A stretch of 64,000 bases of DNA, from contig JACCLO010000001.1 of NCBI GenBank assembly GCA_029448655.1, positions 3,038,001 to 3,102,000 of the forward strand, in the 5' to 3' direction. Position numbers and translations under genes: made by a program. This DNA comes from Wolfiporia cocos (taxonomy: Eukaryota; Basidiomycota; Agaricomycetes; Polyporales; Phaeolaceae). Numbering within the stretch: position 1 is the first letter of the stretch; each line of letters begins with the position of its first letter. Below are positions 12,286 through 23,381 of this stretch, in pieces. The notes under the pieces are model-generated. The model was not told the DNA's origin and did not search any database. It saw nothing but the letters and a program-made list of their open reading frames with translations.

Positions 12286-14026
12286 ATGCCCGCACGCACG
12301 GCCCCAGAGCCTTCGGAAGCAGACGACTTGTTCGGCAGACATCAGTCCATGTTGGGCTACCTCGCGGGCCGCGACGGAGAGCGAGCCAGCAGCCCCCTCG
12401 GTCCACCATCGCTTCCCCCACACTTCATCGCAGACACCCCAGCCCGGATGGTGAACCCTTACAGCCAGTACGCCGCCGTGGACCGTGCATATCCATCGCC
12501 CAGCGCATCGCTCCCGAGCCACAGCCAGTATGCCTATCCGTTGCCGCCCAGAAACGGCCACGTACTTGTGCCATCGCACACGCCGCTACAGATGCACTCG
12601 ACTGCCCACCCGCCGTGGCACCCGCATGTGCGTGTGCAGGTAATGCCGCCGCCGCCGCCAATGGTGCACAAGGTCTGGATACTGGACTGCAAGTCGTGCG
12701 GAATGTTCCTGACCAACCGGGGAATGAAAGTAAGTGTTTATCATTAATGCAAAATTTTCAACCCTCTGCGAAGCTCGAAATGAGGAAATGAGGATGGTAC
12801 GCACGGGAGCAGAGATGACACCACAGCGGGCCTGAGACTGCTACTGATTGCATGAACAGTGCATCATGATCAGACCCGTGATTCACGTTTGTTCATCTTG
12901 AGAAGGCATCAGTTAAGCAGTCAAATGCGCTGCAATTATAAGACACCAGATAACTATCTGGGATTCCACAGATGCAACCTAACTCATTCCTAGCATCGCT
13001 ACGAACCTGCACCTTGAGACAACCCGGGGAAACTCGATGATGCCGGTCATCCTGCGATGACCCAATTCCATGAGTTTCTTTTCGGGCATTCCATCGTATT
13101 TATGATGCTTCAGACTGGTTAAATCTGGCAATCATCCGCTGATCTCTCAATCTTGGTAGGCCGTGCTGCTTCTGCGCCCAAATGTGCCGCTCTACTCAAC
13201 CGACGCCCTTCCGATCAATTGCTCAGCCTACTCCCCTGATCCAGGCCCTTCCTCCCCTGCCTCTCCCTCATCCAGCCCCTCATCTTCCCAGCAGCCCAAC
13301 ACGAGCACCCGTACATGCGAATGTCTCACGCAGACGCTCTGCTGCCACGGGTGCGGGAGCGCAGTCGGGTACATGATTGTGAGCCCGTGCCGGCGGTGCA
13401 CGTCGTCCATCTCGGCAAGCAACCGCACGACGAACGGGCACCGGTTCGTATTCTACTCCGCAGAGGTCGTCGCGGGTGAGCGGCTGTACGTGCTAGGCGA
13501 GCGCGGCGTGCATGCGTTCCACCCGCCGCAGCCGTTACGGCTCGTCCCAATCAACAGCAGCGGCCTCCATGCCGTGTCCAGCAGGGCGCGCGAACCTCCG
13601 GCAATGTCGCCGCTCAGCTCGCCACGATCCGACACTGACGACGACAACTCGATGCCGGAACTCGTACCGCTTGAACAGCCTGTGTCACCAGGCGCGCCGC
13701 CGCCGTCACGCAGGATGTCAGCATACCCGAGCGCACGGACGACACCTGATGCGAACGCGCTGAGCGCAGGGTCTGCCGGGGTGTGGCACACGCCCGCGGG
13801 CTTGGCGGTCGAGACGATCGTGCCGCCCGAGCCAGAACGGCTGAAGGCGGGCGAGGTGCTATACTGGCACCACCTGGTGCGGAGCGGGGAGATTCCGCCC
13901 GTGGCCGAGGATGTGCGTGCGCGAGGGCCGCGTCCCGACGACGAAACGCATGCTGGCAAGGACGCCGCGGACACGCAACGGCGGGCGCCGGTCGGGCTGA
14001 AGCACACCGTGTTCGCGGGCCGCTGA
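12286..14026 (+). CDS. FAM72-domain protein
   Basis: Two exons, 12286-12729 and 13160-14026, join in phase to a protein of about 436 residues. The FAM72 domain begins at VWILDCKSCGMFLTNRGMK and continues over the splice with AVLLLRPNVPLYSTDALPIN. The zinc-binding cysteine pattern then follows in CECLTQTLCCHGCGSAVGYM and SPCRRCTSS, and the domain ends around NGHRFVFYSAEVVAGERLY. A proline/histidine-rich segment precedes it, and a low-complexity serine/proline-rich segment interrupts the domain after the YSTD motif. The C-terminal 150 residues are disordered apart from EVLYWHHLVRSGEIPPV. The animal proteins are linked to cell proliferation; the fungal function is unknown. The single intron is 430 nt, several times longer than normal here. 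Confidence 0.88.
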
Positions 14027-14479
14027 CGACCGCAATGATGACGACTGATACGACGACAACGCGACACACGTACTCAAAACGACCCGGTTCAGTAACCATA
14101 CGTCTATTATTCTTCGTATCTATAGGCTCGTTCTCGGACATAGGCACGCAAGCATAGGTTATGTGGAACTTCGAATTCGCCTGGGTCTTCTTGATATACC
14201 CCCTTGGTCAGCACCCTGCCTGCGGCCCTCCCCCTCTGTGATGTACACTTTCAGGTTGCCACGATCCCTGCATGAGCCACACTGTCATTCAAGATGTACC
14301 TATTTCTGTTGCGCGTGTGCATATGTAGCTTCGCATCCTGGCTTCGATTTGTATCTACACTTCAATTCAATTGCATGAGGATCATTTTTGTCAGCAGTGC
14401 GATGCCAAGAGTGAGTGAAATGGGAGAATGAGCCTTCGTTTGGAGATAGTTCAAAAAGAACCGCGATAAAAGTATACAT
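14027..14479. other. Intergenic region 3' of FAM72 and of tRNA-Gly
   Basis: About 450 bp. Short A runs at 14452-14457 and 14468-14471 read as T runs on the minus strand just beyond the tRNA 3' end and can serve as RNA polymerase III terminators. Nothing else is recognised. Confidence 0.5.
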
Positions 14480-14571
14480 GCATTAAGGGGGAATCGAACC
14501 CCCGGCGGGTCGAATCGAGCCGCACTATCTTCTAGTGGCAACGACCCAGGTTACCACTACCCCATTAATGC
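14480..14571 (-). tRNA. tRNA-Gly (anticodon GCC) with an intron
   Basis: The minus strand folds as a full cloverleaf. The acceptor stem GCATTAA pairs with TTAATGC at the 3' end, and the D arm contains the A-box-like TGGGGTAGTGGTAACC. The anticodon stem is GGTCG/CGACC around TTGCCA, giving anticodon GCC. The T arm GGGGG-TTCGATT-CCCCC is the B box. An extra 20-22 nt directly after position 37 is the usual place for a tRNA intron. CCA is not encoded, as expected in eukaryotes. T runs follow the 3' end. Confidence 0.92.
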
Positions 14572-14960
14572 CTCACTGCAGGTAGCTTTTAGATTATAGA
14601 TGACACTACGACTCGAAGACGACACTTACCCTCATTCTCCATCAAATTCATTCTCCATCAAATTCAGCTTCCACACGTTCACTGTTCATCACTTTTCCCA
14701 TGCAGCGACCGGAGGAGTTTATAGTGGGAACGGATGATACTGCGGAACAACGTACCCGTGTTGACCTCGCGCTGGCCCGAAATATCGTTTGCTGACTCTT
14801 CGCCCGAGCCCGGAGTGTGTTGATTCGCGGGCTTGCGTCCGGTTGCACGCTCAATCGACGACGAACAACGCAACACTGCGCAGCGCCAGCTGTCTGTCTC
14901 ACAGCTACGCCTCGGTCTCCGAGCCCGCTGCTAGGCTTAGTGATCTTGAAGCAAACCACC
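14572..14960. other. Promoter region between tRNA-Gly and the sphingomyelinase-like gene
   Basis: About 390 bp. It should hold the internal-promoter upstream flank of the tRNA and the promoter of the plus-strand gene. The open frames seen here run antisense to each other and I do not call any. Confidence 0.5.
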
Positions 14961-17890
14961 ATGCTCGCGCGGCACATCGAACTTGCGCTGTTACTTCTGC
15001 TCTTCCCGTCTCTGGCTACGTGTGGTCTCGTCGACGTAGTCGAAAGAACCCTATCTAACATAGTCGACTGTGCATCCTGTCATGCCTCGCTCCCGACGTT
15101 CAAAGCCCTCGCGCGACTCGGCGACGAGCGGTTCGTGCGCACGATCACCGCCGCCTGTATCGACATGAAGGTGAGTGGGCCTCCGCCACAGCAGCCCCAT
15201 CCAGACCCGCGAATCGCTGCCGGCCGCTAAGCGAGCGCCAGATCGAAGACCCAGACGTGTGTGAGGGCGCCATTCGTACCCAGGGCCCGATCCTTGCGCA
15301 TGGCCTGCGTCGCTTTGCCCTATGGGGCCAGACGGCGACGAAATTCTGCGAAGCAGTGTTCGGAATGTGTGCATCCCCGCCGATTAACGAGTATGAGGTG
15401 CCGTTCCCGAAGCCCGCGCCGGAACATCCGACCGTATTTCAGTCTGCCGGACGGCAGCCATTCCAGGTCATGCACTTCAGCGACGTTCATATTGATCGGC
15501 AGTACACGGTGAGTACGACTTGCAGTTGGCATGAATCCTCGCGTTAGTAGTATGGAACCTCTGCAAGTTCCGAGCAATGATTAGGAGGATGAGCGATCGT
15601 CGTGGCAACTATCTCGCTTTCGATTTTGCGGATTGACCCTCGGAAGATTGCATAGTCCACGTCATTGATCTATGTGACATGCTCTTTAAAGGGCTGTCAT
15701 TGCAGCGTATAGTTGGAGAGTCGTGAACACCTGAACTAAGATTATAACGTAGGTCGGCACGGAGGCGAATTGCACGAAACCCATCTGCTGCCGTGAATAT
15801 GGCGAGCCGCCGAAACACGTAAAGGCACCCGCTCTGCCCCTCGGAGATCGTCACTGTGACTCTCCAACGCGGTTGGTGGACTCGATGCTGCAGGCAACAG
15901 AACGTTTTGGCGCAGACGCACGATTCTCAATATTTACTGGAGACGTTATTGACCGTAAGTGACATAAAATTCACGCATGTGCCAGTGAATCATTTGATGG
16001 GTGTGACCCAGATGCCGTATGGGAGGTAAATGAAGGGTCTGTCAGCTATCCGATTGATCACTCAGATCAATATCTCACCTGTGTATAACATGCAGCGGCG
16101 TATCGCATGATATGCAGGCATTCAGCAATCAGATGGCTGCAAAACTTCATGCCCCCCTTTTCCCTGCGCTAGGTGAGTTGTCTTAACTGATCGTCGGGGA
16201 TGACCCTCATAGATTTCGTTCAGGGAATCAGTAGGTTCTCCTGCGTTCTATACTGATGTGATGGGATTCAACTTGTTGTTCACAGCGAGTCTGCTCCAAC
16301 GAATAGTTTCCCGCGCAACACTACAGAGCATGAGATCAACTCGGAGTGGGTGTTCAATGCTCAACGTCAGGGATGGGGTGTATGTCCATTTCATTTTTGA
16401 CTTATCATGCTGCATGGTGTCGACGCCGCTTGGAATAGCAATGGATCGGTCACAATGCGACTGCTCAAATTCAACACCATTCCGGGAGCTACTCCGTAAT
16501 GGCACCGGGTATGACATTACGGTAGGTGAAATGGAGATACTACGTGGTTTTCACTCACAAAAACACTAGTATAATATCTGTAAACACCCAATATTGGTAC
16601 AAGCAGAAGTACGTTATCTTTGTGACTTAATTGCTTCTTCCGAGGCAAACATTATTCCCCATGTAGCTTCTGGTTATATGACAGCGACGAACACCAGTGC
16701 GTAGTCGATTACCTAGAAGTAGTATCAGTGTCTGACATTCAGTACAGGCCCGATCCGAATGGCATCCTTGACTTTCTAGTGCAAGAACTTCAGGCATCAG
16801 AAGACGCCGGACAACGCGCATGGATCATTGCACACATGCCTCCAGGAAGGGGCGACGTAATGCGCGACCAGGTAATCTGAATATGTGTACATGATCGAAT
16901 ATTCGCTGACGTCTAATCATGTAGTCGTACTATTTTGATCAGGTTGTGCAGCGATACAAGAATACTATAGCTGGGCAATTTTACGGGCACACACACGCTG
17001 TCAGTTATATATGCGTACATCCCTTACTTTGTGTTGATAATCACAGGATGAGTTTGCGGTAGGTTATTCAAACTATAGTGAGCGGACTGCTGCGAACGCA
17101 GTGAGCGTGGCGATGATTGGCCCGGCGCTCACCCCCATGAGTATGTCTCGTTCCGATCTGCACAATATCAGATATTCACACGCTACGATAACAGGCGGTA
17201 ACCCAGCGTTCAAGGTCTACGACATCGATCCTGATACATTCGAGATTATGGATGCCCGGACATATATGAGTAAGCATTGTGTTGACCTCGAATTAATTCA
17301 TGCGCTCAGGCGGGCTCTCAAGCGAACTTCTCTGATCCTCACTACCATTTGAGCCGTGAGTAGGCTAAGCAATCATTGTTCTAACCATGGGGGTGACACC
17401 GCGTATAGCTACTTGGGTGCTGCTCTACAGCGCACGGGAGGACTACGTTCCTTTAGTCTCCTCCTATCCAGCAAACAGCTCCCTTAACGCGGCGTTTTGG
17501 CACAATCTCACCGAGGTGTATTACAAGAACGATACCGCGTTCCAGACCTACATTGCACACAAACATCGCGGGCGCGAGTTCGTACGCAGGCCGTGTATAG
17601 GCGCATGTAAGAATGGTACCCTCTGTGAGATGCGGACCCTGCGGTCGGACGTATGCGTGAGTAGCATTGGGTCAGGATGCGGTGATGAACAATGATGATA
17701 TCGATGGTGCTTGTAGGGACAAGTGTCAGGCGGCCCAGTTCATCTTCCGGATGGGCACGGACACTCCGATGCGCGCCTCGAGTCGTGCGAAGGTTCAGGG
17801 ATCGCACACATCCTGCAGAAGCTTTCCGCGAAGTTTCCTTCGCAGATAGTACGTCTGAGTATTTATATCGTACATTATACAGACAGCTGA
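14961..17890 (+). CDS. Secreted acid sphingomyelinase-like phosphodiesterase
   Basis: Secreted or lysosomal/vacuolar sphingomyelin phosphodiesterase homologue. It starts with a signal peptide (MLARHIELALLLLLFPSLAT). A saposin-B type domain with cysteines follows (IVDCASCHASL, FVRTITAACIDM, FCEAVFGMCASP). The metallophosphatase domain then shows FSDVHIDRQY, FTGDVIDHAVWE, GNHES, IIAHMPPGRGD and FYGHTH, the full set of metal-binding motifs. There are about a dozen short exons; one is only 7 nt (16224-16230) and supplies most of GNHE. The first introns are longer (about 245 nt at 15509-15752). The last exon from 17717 reads GQVSGGPVHLPDGHGH and ends at 17890; a further 3' exon is possible, so the C-terminus is uncertain. 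Confidence 0.85.
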
Positions 17891-18390
17891 TGAGGTGATT
17901 GTCAGCAATGGGCCGAAGATAGCCAAGCCTACGGCGAGCAGGTTGTCCTCGGTGCATGACACTCTCCCAGAATGGTTTTGTGTTAGACGCAAATTTGGAA
18001 ATGATGCGGACATTGTTTGTGTTTCAGACAATGCAGCCCGGAACATGTTATGTATCATGTGACTTGCCACAATATGCCAGCGTTACATGGCGATGTATAG
18101 CGCTCTGCCTAAAGTCATGTATAACGAAGAGTCTCGAGTCGCCGCGATCCTCAATGCCAAAACGCATGGATGTCTGAAGCCAACATGCAAGGTAAAGAGG
18201 AATTTCGAAGACTGATACAGTGCGCTCTTGGCCTTCAGCCGAGTCCGCAAACCTTCTGTGATATTACGAGTGGTACAATGATCAGATTCGAGTATGTCAG
18301 CTCTAACTGTTATTCACCTGATGGATTGAATTGGGCTTACTTTCAAAAAGTGGCTTATTTGGATTAATCAGGGATGCATCCCATGCATCG
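17891..18390. other. Intergenic region between convergent genes
   Basis: About 500 bp between the sphingomyelinase stop and the stop of the second MBL-fold gene. Short open frames only. Part of it could be an extra 3' exon of the sphingomyelinase (a frame from about 17881 continues with TADEVIVSNGPKIAKP), but the intron needed would be only 34 nt. Confidence 0.4.
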
Positions 18391-19275
18391 TCAAAGAGAC
18401 TCGATGCTGCCGGGCAAGAACGCCGTGCCACCTGCATTTTCCTTGTACCACTGCACGTCATGCGACAGCAGCACCCTCACCCTGGGCAGCTGCCTGAGTG
18501 ACCTGATCCGCTCGATCGTCTCCTCCGCTGCCTTCTTGTCGCGATGCATGCACCCGAAGTGCGCGTCATCTGTGATGCCTGCCTCGCCCGTGATCAATCG
18601 CCAGTCATGCGCAGCGTCCCCCGCGAGAAAGATCCACCCGCCATCGGGCGACGTGCGCGCGAGGAGACAGATGTGGCCAGGGACATGCCCAGGCGCATCG
18701 ACGATGTACAAGCTGCCGTCTCCGTAGAAGTCGAGCGCACGGGGGAATGGCCCGAGCGGCTGCTGCATCTCAGCGGTCGAGAGGAAGCGCGTCCGCTCGG
18801 TGGGGAGGAGGTCGTGCCTGAACGGCGACCGTAGGTCGGCGGGGTAGCCTGGATTGAGCAGGCCATGGGTGCCTTCTCCGGCGATGAATGTCGCTTTGGT
18901 GAACAGGCGTGGGTCGCCCTGGTGGTCGAAGTGGATATGGGACAGGCAGACGTGCGCAATCTGCGAGGGATCGTATCCGCCCTTCTGCAGCGCCTCTGTG
19001 ACGTCTTGTTTCAAATCTATCTTGAACCACTTGTTGATCCGCTCGATAAAAGCGGGAGGTTGATTTTCCTCCCAGCCTCTGGGAATCCCAAGATCAAAAA
19101 CGAGGAGATCCCGGCTTGCAGAGTGACGCAGCACAAAGGACAGACAGGGTAACCGTTCATGTTCTTCGGCACTTGCTGTGTCTATTAGCATGGCCAGGGG
19201 AATGTCTATAGTCCCCGCTTCGAGGGCTGATACTGTGCAGTATGCCTGATTTCCTGCGGGTTCAGGAAGACTCAT
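18391..19275 (-). CDS. Metallo-beta-lactamase-fold hydrolase, copy 2
   Basis: Single-exon paralogue of the gene at 9911, about 294 residues, beginning MSLPEPAGNQAYCTVSALEA. The zinc ligands are conserved: HIHFDHQGD, DAPGHVPGHICLLA, FLAGDAAHDW and LLSHDVQWY. The copies differ mostly in the first half (for example FKIDLKQDVTEALQKGGYDP here) and are nearly the same near the C-terminus. An upstream in-frame extension to 19341 exists, but the ATG at 19275 lines up with the start of copy 1, so I use it. It may act on a lactone or ester; no substrate can be named. Confidence 0.9.
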   Translation of the reverse strand: MSLPEPAGNQAYCTVSALEAGTIDIPLAMLIDTASAEEHERLPCLSFVLRHSASRDLLVFDLGIPRGWEENQPPAFIERINKWFKIDLKQDVTEALQKGGYDPSQIAHVCLSHIHFDHQGDPRLFTKATFIAGEGTHGLLNPGYPADLRSPFRHDLLPTERTRFLSTAEMQQPLGPFPRALDFYGDGSLYIVDAPGHVPGHICLLARTSPDGGWIFLAGDAAHDWRLITGEAGITDDAHFGCMHRDKKAAEETIERIRSLRQLPRVRVLLSHDVQWYKENAGGTAFLPGSIESL

Positions 19276-19909
19276 ATTATTGAGATGATATGAAGTAATC
19301 TGATGGTTGACTTGAGCGATATGACACCAGGGCACCGTCACGACTCACTGCACTTGATAGATGATAGCGAAGCAAGCGCAGCTCGGCCGCTCTTTATGTA
19401 TGCCGCATACATAGAGTTCTCAACGGCGTTCCATTTGACTTACAGCCAAGCAGCTGACTCAGAATCTGACGTAGTGTAATTGATAACCCACAACTCTGTA
19501 GGACGCAGATTGCTAGCGATCAATCGGTCACTTTTGCTTTGTAATTGTCAATTGACTGAACGCAGCCACTTCCATTGGTCCCGGTCAACGGCATAACGCC
19601 CTGTCAAGTTCGCGGAAGCCACAATTAGGCATGAGATATATGTATTACATAACCTTCATAAGCAGGCCACTGATGAACGTTGAACACGCGCATTGTAGGA
19701 CGGGTCTCAGGCTACGTCCTAGACAATGGGATGACAACACCGGAAGCTGCATACTCAGCGTGCATTGGTCATGATCATATGCATGGATGACAATATATCA
19801 GGATGCTGTGTATATGTATTTTCATACAAGCCCACATCACTAGCCGCACGATGCGGTTGCTGTAAAATATAGACTTTACCTTCGGGCATGAGTGCGTATA
19901 GCCTGTTGT
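19276..19909. other. Intergenic region
   Basis: About 630 bp between the start of MBL copy 2 and the stop of the P450. It should contain the promoter of the former and the terminator of the latter. No gene or repeat is recognised. Confidence 0.5.
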
Positions 19910-22274
19910 TCAAAGGGCGCCAACCAAACCCATCTTGAGGGGGAGCTCCGCATGATCGCTTTCAGGTCCGGTGGTCGGGTAATTTGCAAGGGCTATGTTC
20001 CAAGTGATCGGTTTGCCGGTAGGTTCGAAAGTAAACGTGGACAGTAGCATGCTGAGAGTGACCTCTGCATAGAATAGCGACGATCACTCAGAAGAGTACT
20101 GGGCGTTGTACATTTTGAACTCACTCATCGACAACTCAGCAAACTTGAGACCACTGCCCCAGGGGAATACAACCTCAGCCTGGATCACATACTAGAGGAT
20201 GCCAGATCGACTCACATGCAAGATCGCTTTCCACCAAGGAATGACATTCTGCCATGCCATCGATTGGATGTTCATACTGCGGAAATGAATTATATACGCA
20301 CATGGTTGCATACACGCACGGATTCTGTGCATCAATCACTTCACGAGGTAGAGGCGAGAGCCATCTCTCAGGCTTCCATTCATGTGCGTCTTCTCCCCAT
20401 CGGGTTTTATCAGTATTGAACCCCAATATGCCTACAATGATCTCTGTGCCTTCAGGTACTGGAATGGAGCTCATTGTCCTTCCATCTATTCCGTGGATAG
20501 GCGTAGATAGTGGTAAGACAGTATCTGCTAACACCCTGTTGATGCAGCATTAATGGCCATTTTAGTAACACTTTGGGATGCCTTACTCCCGCGTGAGCAA
20601 CGTAATCGGTGGATGGCTGTGAAAACGATACCCCTGTGAATACGACACAGGATGCAGGAATCGAAACCCAGGATCTCACAGCCTTAAAGTTTCCTTAATG
20701 ACTGCATCCAGAAGAGGCAGCTTGCTGAGATCATCATAGGAGAATTCTGTCTCTTCCATCGCAGTCAGTAGCTCTTGGCGGAGATCTTGCTGAATTCCCT
20801 TGTGCTCTGATAATAATTGGAGAAGGTGAGTGACTGTAACGGCCGACGTATCCGCGCCAGCCACCATGACCATGCTAGGACACCAGTAAGCAATGGCAAC
20901 GTACATAAAATGACGAGATGGCACGCACGACATTTGTGCGTACACCTCATCTTCTGAAATTCTGTCGCTCGCGTCAGCCCTGAGATTTCCCCTGACTGCG
21001 TAGTATCGTGAGTAGTACCAAGCTACCAGGGTATTGTTGACATACTGAGAACACTGATTATATCCTTCCCCTCCCCGATCTGCTGCAACATAGCATCGTC
21101 TCCCTGCGCCAATGCATGCAACTTCGATTGGTATATCTCTATCGACTTCCGCTCAAGAACATCTGTCACGTCCTTGAGCCTTTGAACTGTAGGAATAGGT
21201 ATTATTTCCACCAGCTTTCGGCGAAACCACGCGGGTCCTAGTGCGGTGATGTATGGTAGTAATGGGCGAAGGATGAAAAATTCCTGCATAAGTGGACTGG
21301 TAAAGAGGAGTGAGTGCCATGTATTGCATGCGGAAAATTCGATGGAACATTCACATGAGCTGTTTGAATGCCTTACCGTACTCATCATCCGCTTCGTTGA
21401 CTTCTAACGGGTCAAATGAGTATCCCAGGGCTGCCTGTCCGACAATCTCCAAAGTAATGCGGTTCATCCAGTGAAACATGTCTAGCTCATGTTGTCCTGA
21501 AGCGACCTCGGAGACTAAGGTTCTGCGGGCCTTTCATGTGGCAATCAGCTATATGCTTTCAACTCATTTGGGGATATTTACCCTGTTTATCGTATTGCGG
21601 AAGATAGGATAGAGCTCCCGTATCCTATTCATGGAAAAGGCGGGTCCCAGCAATTTCCGCTGCCTGCGATGTTGTTCGCCTGACGATGACAGTATATTAG
21701 TCACTTATTGACAGCTATATAATATAGATCCACTGACCAATACTTGCACCGATACCTGGTCCAAATATCAATCGATTTCCACTTTTGCTAATTAGACTAG
21801 AGCAGAACTACCACGAGATTGCTTGCGCACTCAACGTAGACAGCGCCTTCTTCGAAGTTGGCCTCATCCTTCACGAGCATTGCGTAGAGCGCGTCTGGAT
21901 CGTACACATAAAGTAGTCGACGCTTGTCTGGACAGTCAAAACATAGACAGTAGGGTAGGCTGAATGTACATACGCCGAAGGGGCCGTGAACCTTGACAAT
22001 TGGGCCATAATCCTGCGATATCTCCCTATGGAAGTCCAGTCCATGTCGACTGAGAAATTGACCTAGATTTCCTGAGAATTAAATTGTTCATGGAAACGCG
22101 TAGGTCCTAGAAGCAGAAATTCACACCTGTCCAGAAGGAATGAGGGCGAGGACCAGGTACGTTGTCCAAAAGTATATATTTGTCATCATGATGCCCGATG
22201 AAAGACCAGAGCAATGCCGTGGTCGCGAATACCAAAAGACAGCTAACCATGATGACGATGTCTAAAGCCATCAT
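19910..22274 (-). CDS. Cytochrome P450 monooxygenase
   Basis: ER-bound P450. The N-terminus is a signal anchor (MMALDIVIMVSCLLVFATTA) followed by the proline hinge VPGPRPHSFW. The I-helix oxygen-binding motif AGADTSAVTVTHLLQLL, the K-helix ETLRL (ExxR) and the PERW region (EWKPERWLSPLPREV) are present. The heme-binding signature is assembled over three exons: ...VYAT|IMSFLGGKRSC|IGLKFAELSM|KVTLSMLLSTFTFEP, with the cysteine codon in a 33-nt exon at 20216-20248 and the next exon only 29 nt (20125-20153). All phases agree. The C-terminus is LPLKMGLVGAL. About a dozen introns. The redox substrate and CYP family are not identifiable by eye. No biosynthetic cluster partners are next to it. Confidence 0.9.
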
Positions 22275-23381
22275 AGCACCAGAGATCTCAGGTGTAACAA
22301 TTCCGAATATGGCCTTTGGGGATGTACGTGATAGCTACACTTCGTCTCAGAAGTCTTAGCCTTTATATGCATGCTGCGGGCACGGATTCATGAGTGCATC
22401 AAGGGTCTGCTTCTAGCCAATAAACGGCTGACGCTAGGGCATTATCAATTCACCATCGGCGACTATCGATAGGACACACCTCTCAAAATCCGCTGATGAG
22501 CCGCTGTTTGGGAAGATGCTTGTGACCGTTAATGCATGCGCAAACGTCACATCATGGTGCACGCTGCGCCGCGCGATGTTATCAATCTAACTTGGATCCC
22601 CTTGCTGATATCCTGTATAGGACTAGTGTCCATTGTGGTAGAGCCCATAGCGAACATCGAGCACATAAGAAATCGCGGCTAGCATTGATGTTACATTACG
22701 AAGGTAGAGTACCTCACGCGCCAGTTGTGTTTGAGCCACGAGATACCGGGCCTATGAGTCATTCGTCCAAAGTACAGGCAGCGTCAAGGATATCAAGGTC
22801 TGGCGTAGCTAGCTCCAGAGCTACACAAGGGCTGATCAGGTTTACGACTTCGCGTTGCCCGGATGCAATGCTGCGATATCAAGTCTCAAGCCGCGAGGAT
22901 AGATCTCCATACTATTTCAGCAGCGTAGAACAGAAGAATAGCCATTATCCACGATAATGTGCTTACCTCCCTCCATCAGTCACTCTCCTCGCGCACGCAA
23001 GCTCGAAGCTTGAGGTCCGCAGTGCAAATGAAACCTGGCGCGCCACTGGACCAACACGTGCCGACACAGTAGACTGTAACAGTAGACGCCAAACGCTGAG
23101 AGCGCCTGCAGATACGATGCCAGACTGGCCACTGTGTTATTATGCACTCCAGTTTTCTGACAGCATTCAGCTCGAGCGCACGTTAAGCGGGCTGCTTAAG
23201 ACGCGACGATGTTATGATGCAGCGAGGTTCCGCGGATGACTACTCTCAAGCGGCTGCAATATGTCTTATCACGGATTTCCGTCGTATCGGCGTGGACACA
23301 CGGTCGACTTGAACGGTACTGGTACTCTGGCAGGCAGCCGTTCGGTTTTTGTCTCGTTTTTACCGCAGTCTGCTCCGAAAT
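22275..23381. other. Intergenic region upstream of P450 and asparaginase-like gene
   Basis: About 1.1 kb between divergent genes. A TATAAA box for the P450 lies on the minus strand at 22362-22367, about 90 bp before its ATG. The open frame at 22532-22957 (+) is not recognisable and I do not call it. Confidence 0.5.
22362..22367 (-). promoter_or_regulatory. TATA box of the P450 gene
   Basis: TATAAA on the minus strand about 90 bp upstream of the P450 start codon, at a plausible distance for a fungal core promoter. Confidence 0.5.

Noticed and set aside
13030..13150. Candidate C/D snoRNA in the FAM72 intron
   Set aside because: TGATG and CTGA-like words occur, but their spacing and the missing terminal stem do not make a convincing snoRNA.
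19276..19341. N-terminal extension of MBL copy 2
   Set aside because: The paralogue starts at the equivalent of 19275 and the extension has no conserved residues.
20100..20290. P450 apparently lacking the heme cysteine, i.e. a pseudogene
   Set aside because: Correct splicing with two very short exons gives the complete FLGGKRSC signature, so the gene looks intact.
22532..22957. 141-residue open frame upstream of the asparaginase-like gene
   Set aside because: No homologous motif recognised and composition not coding-like.
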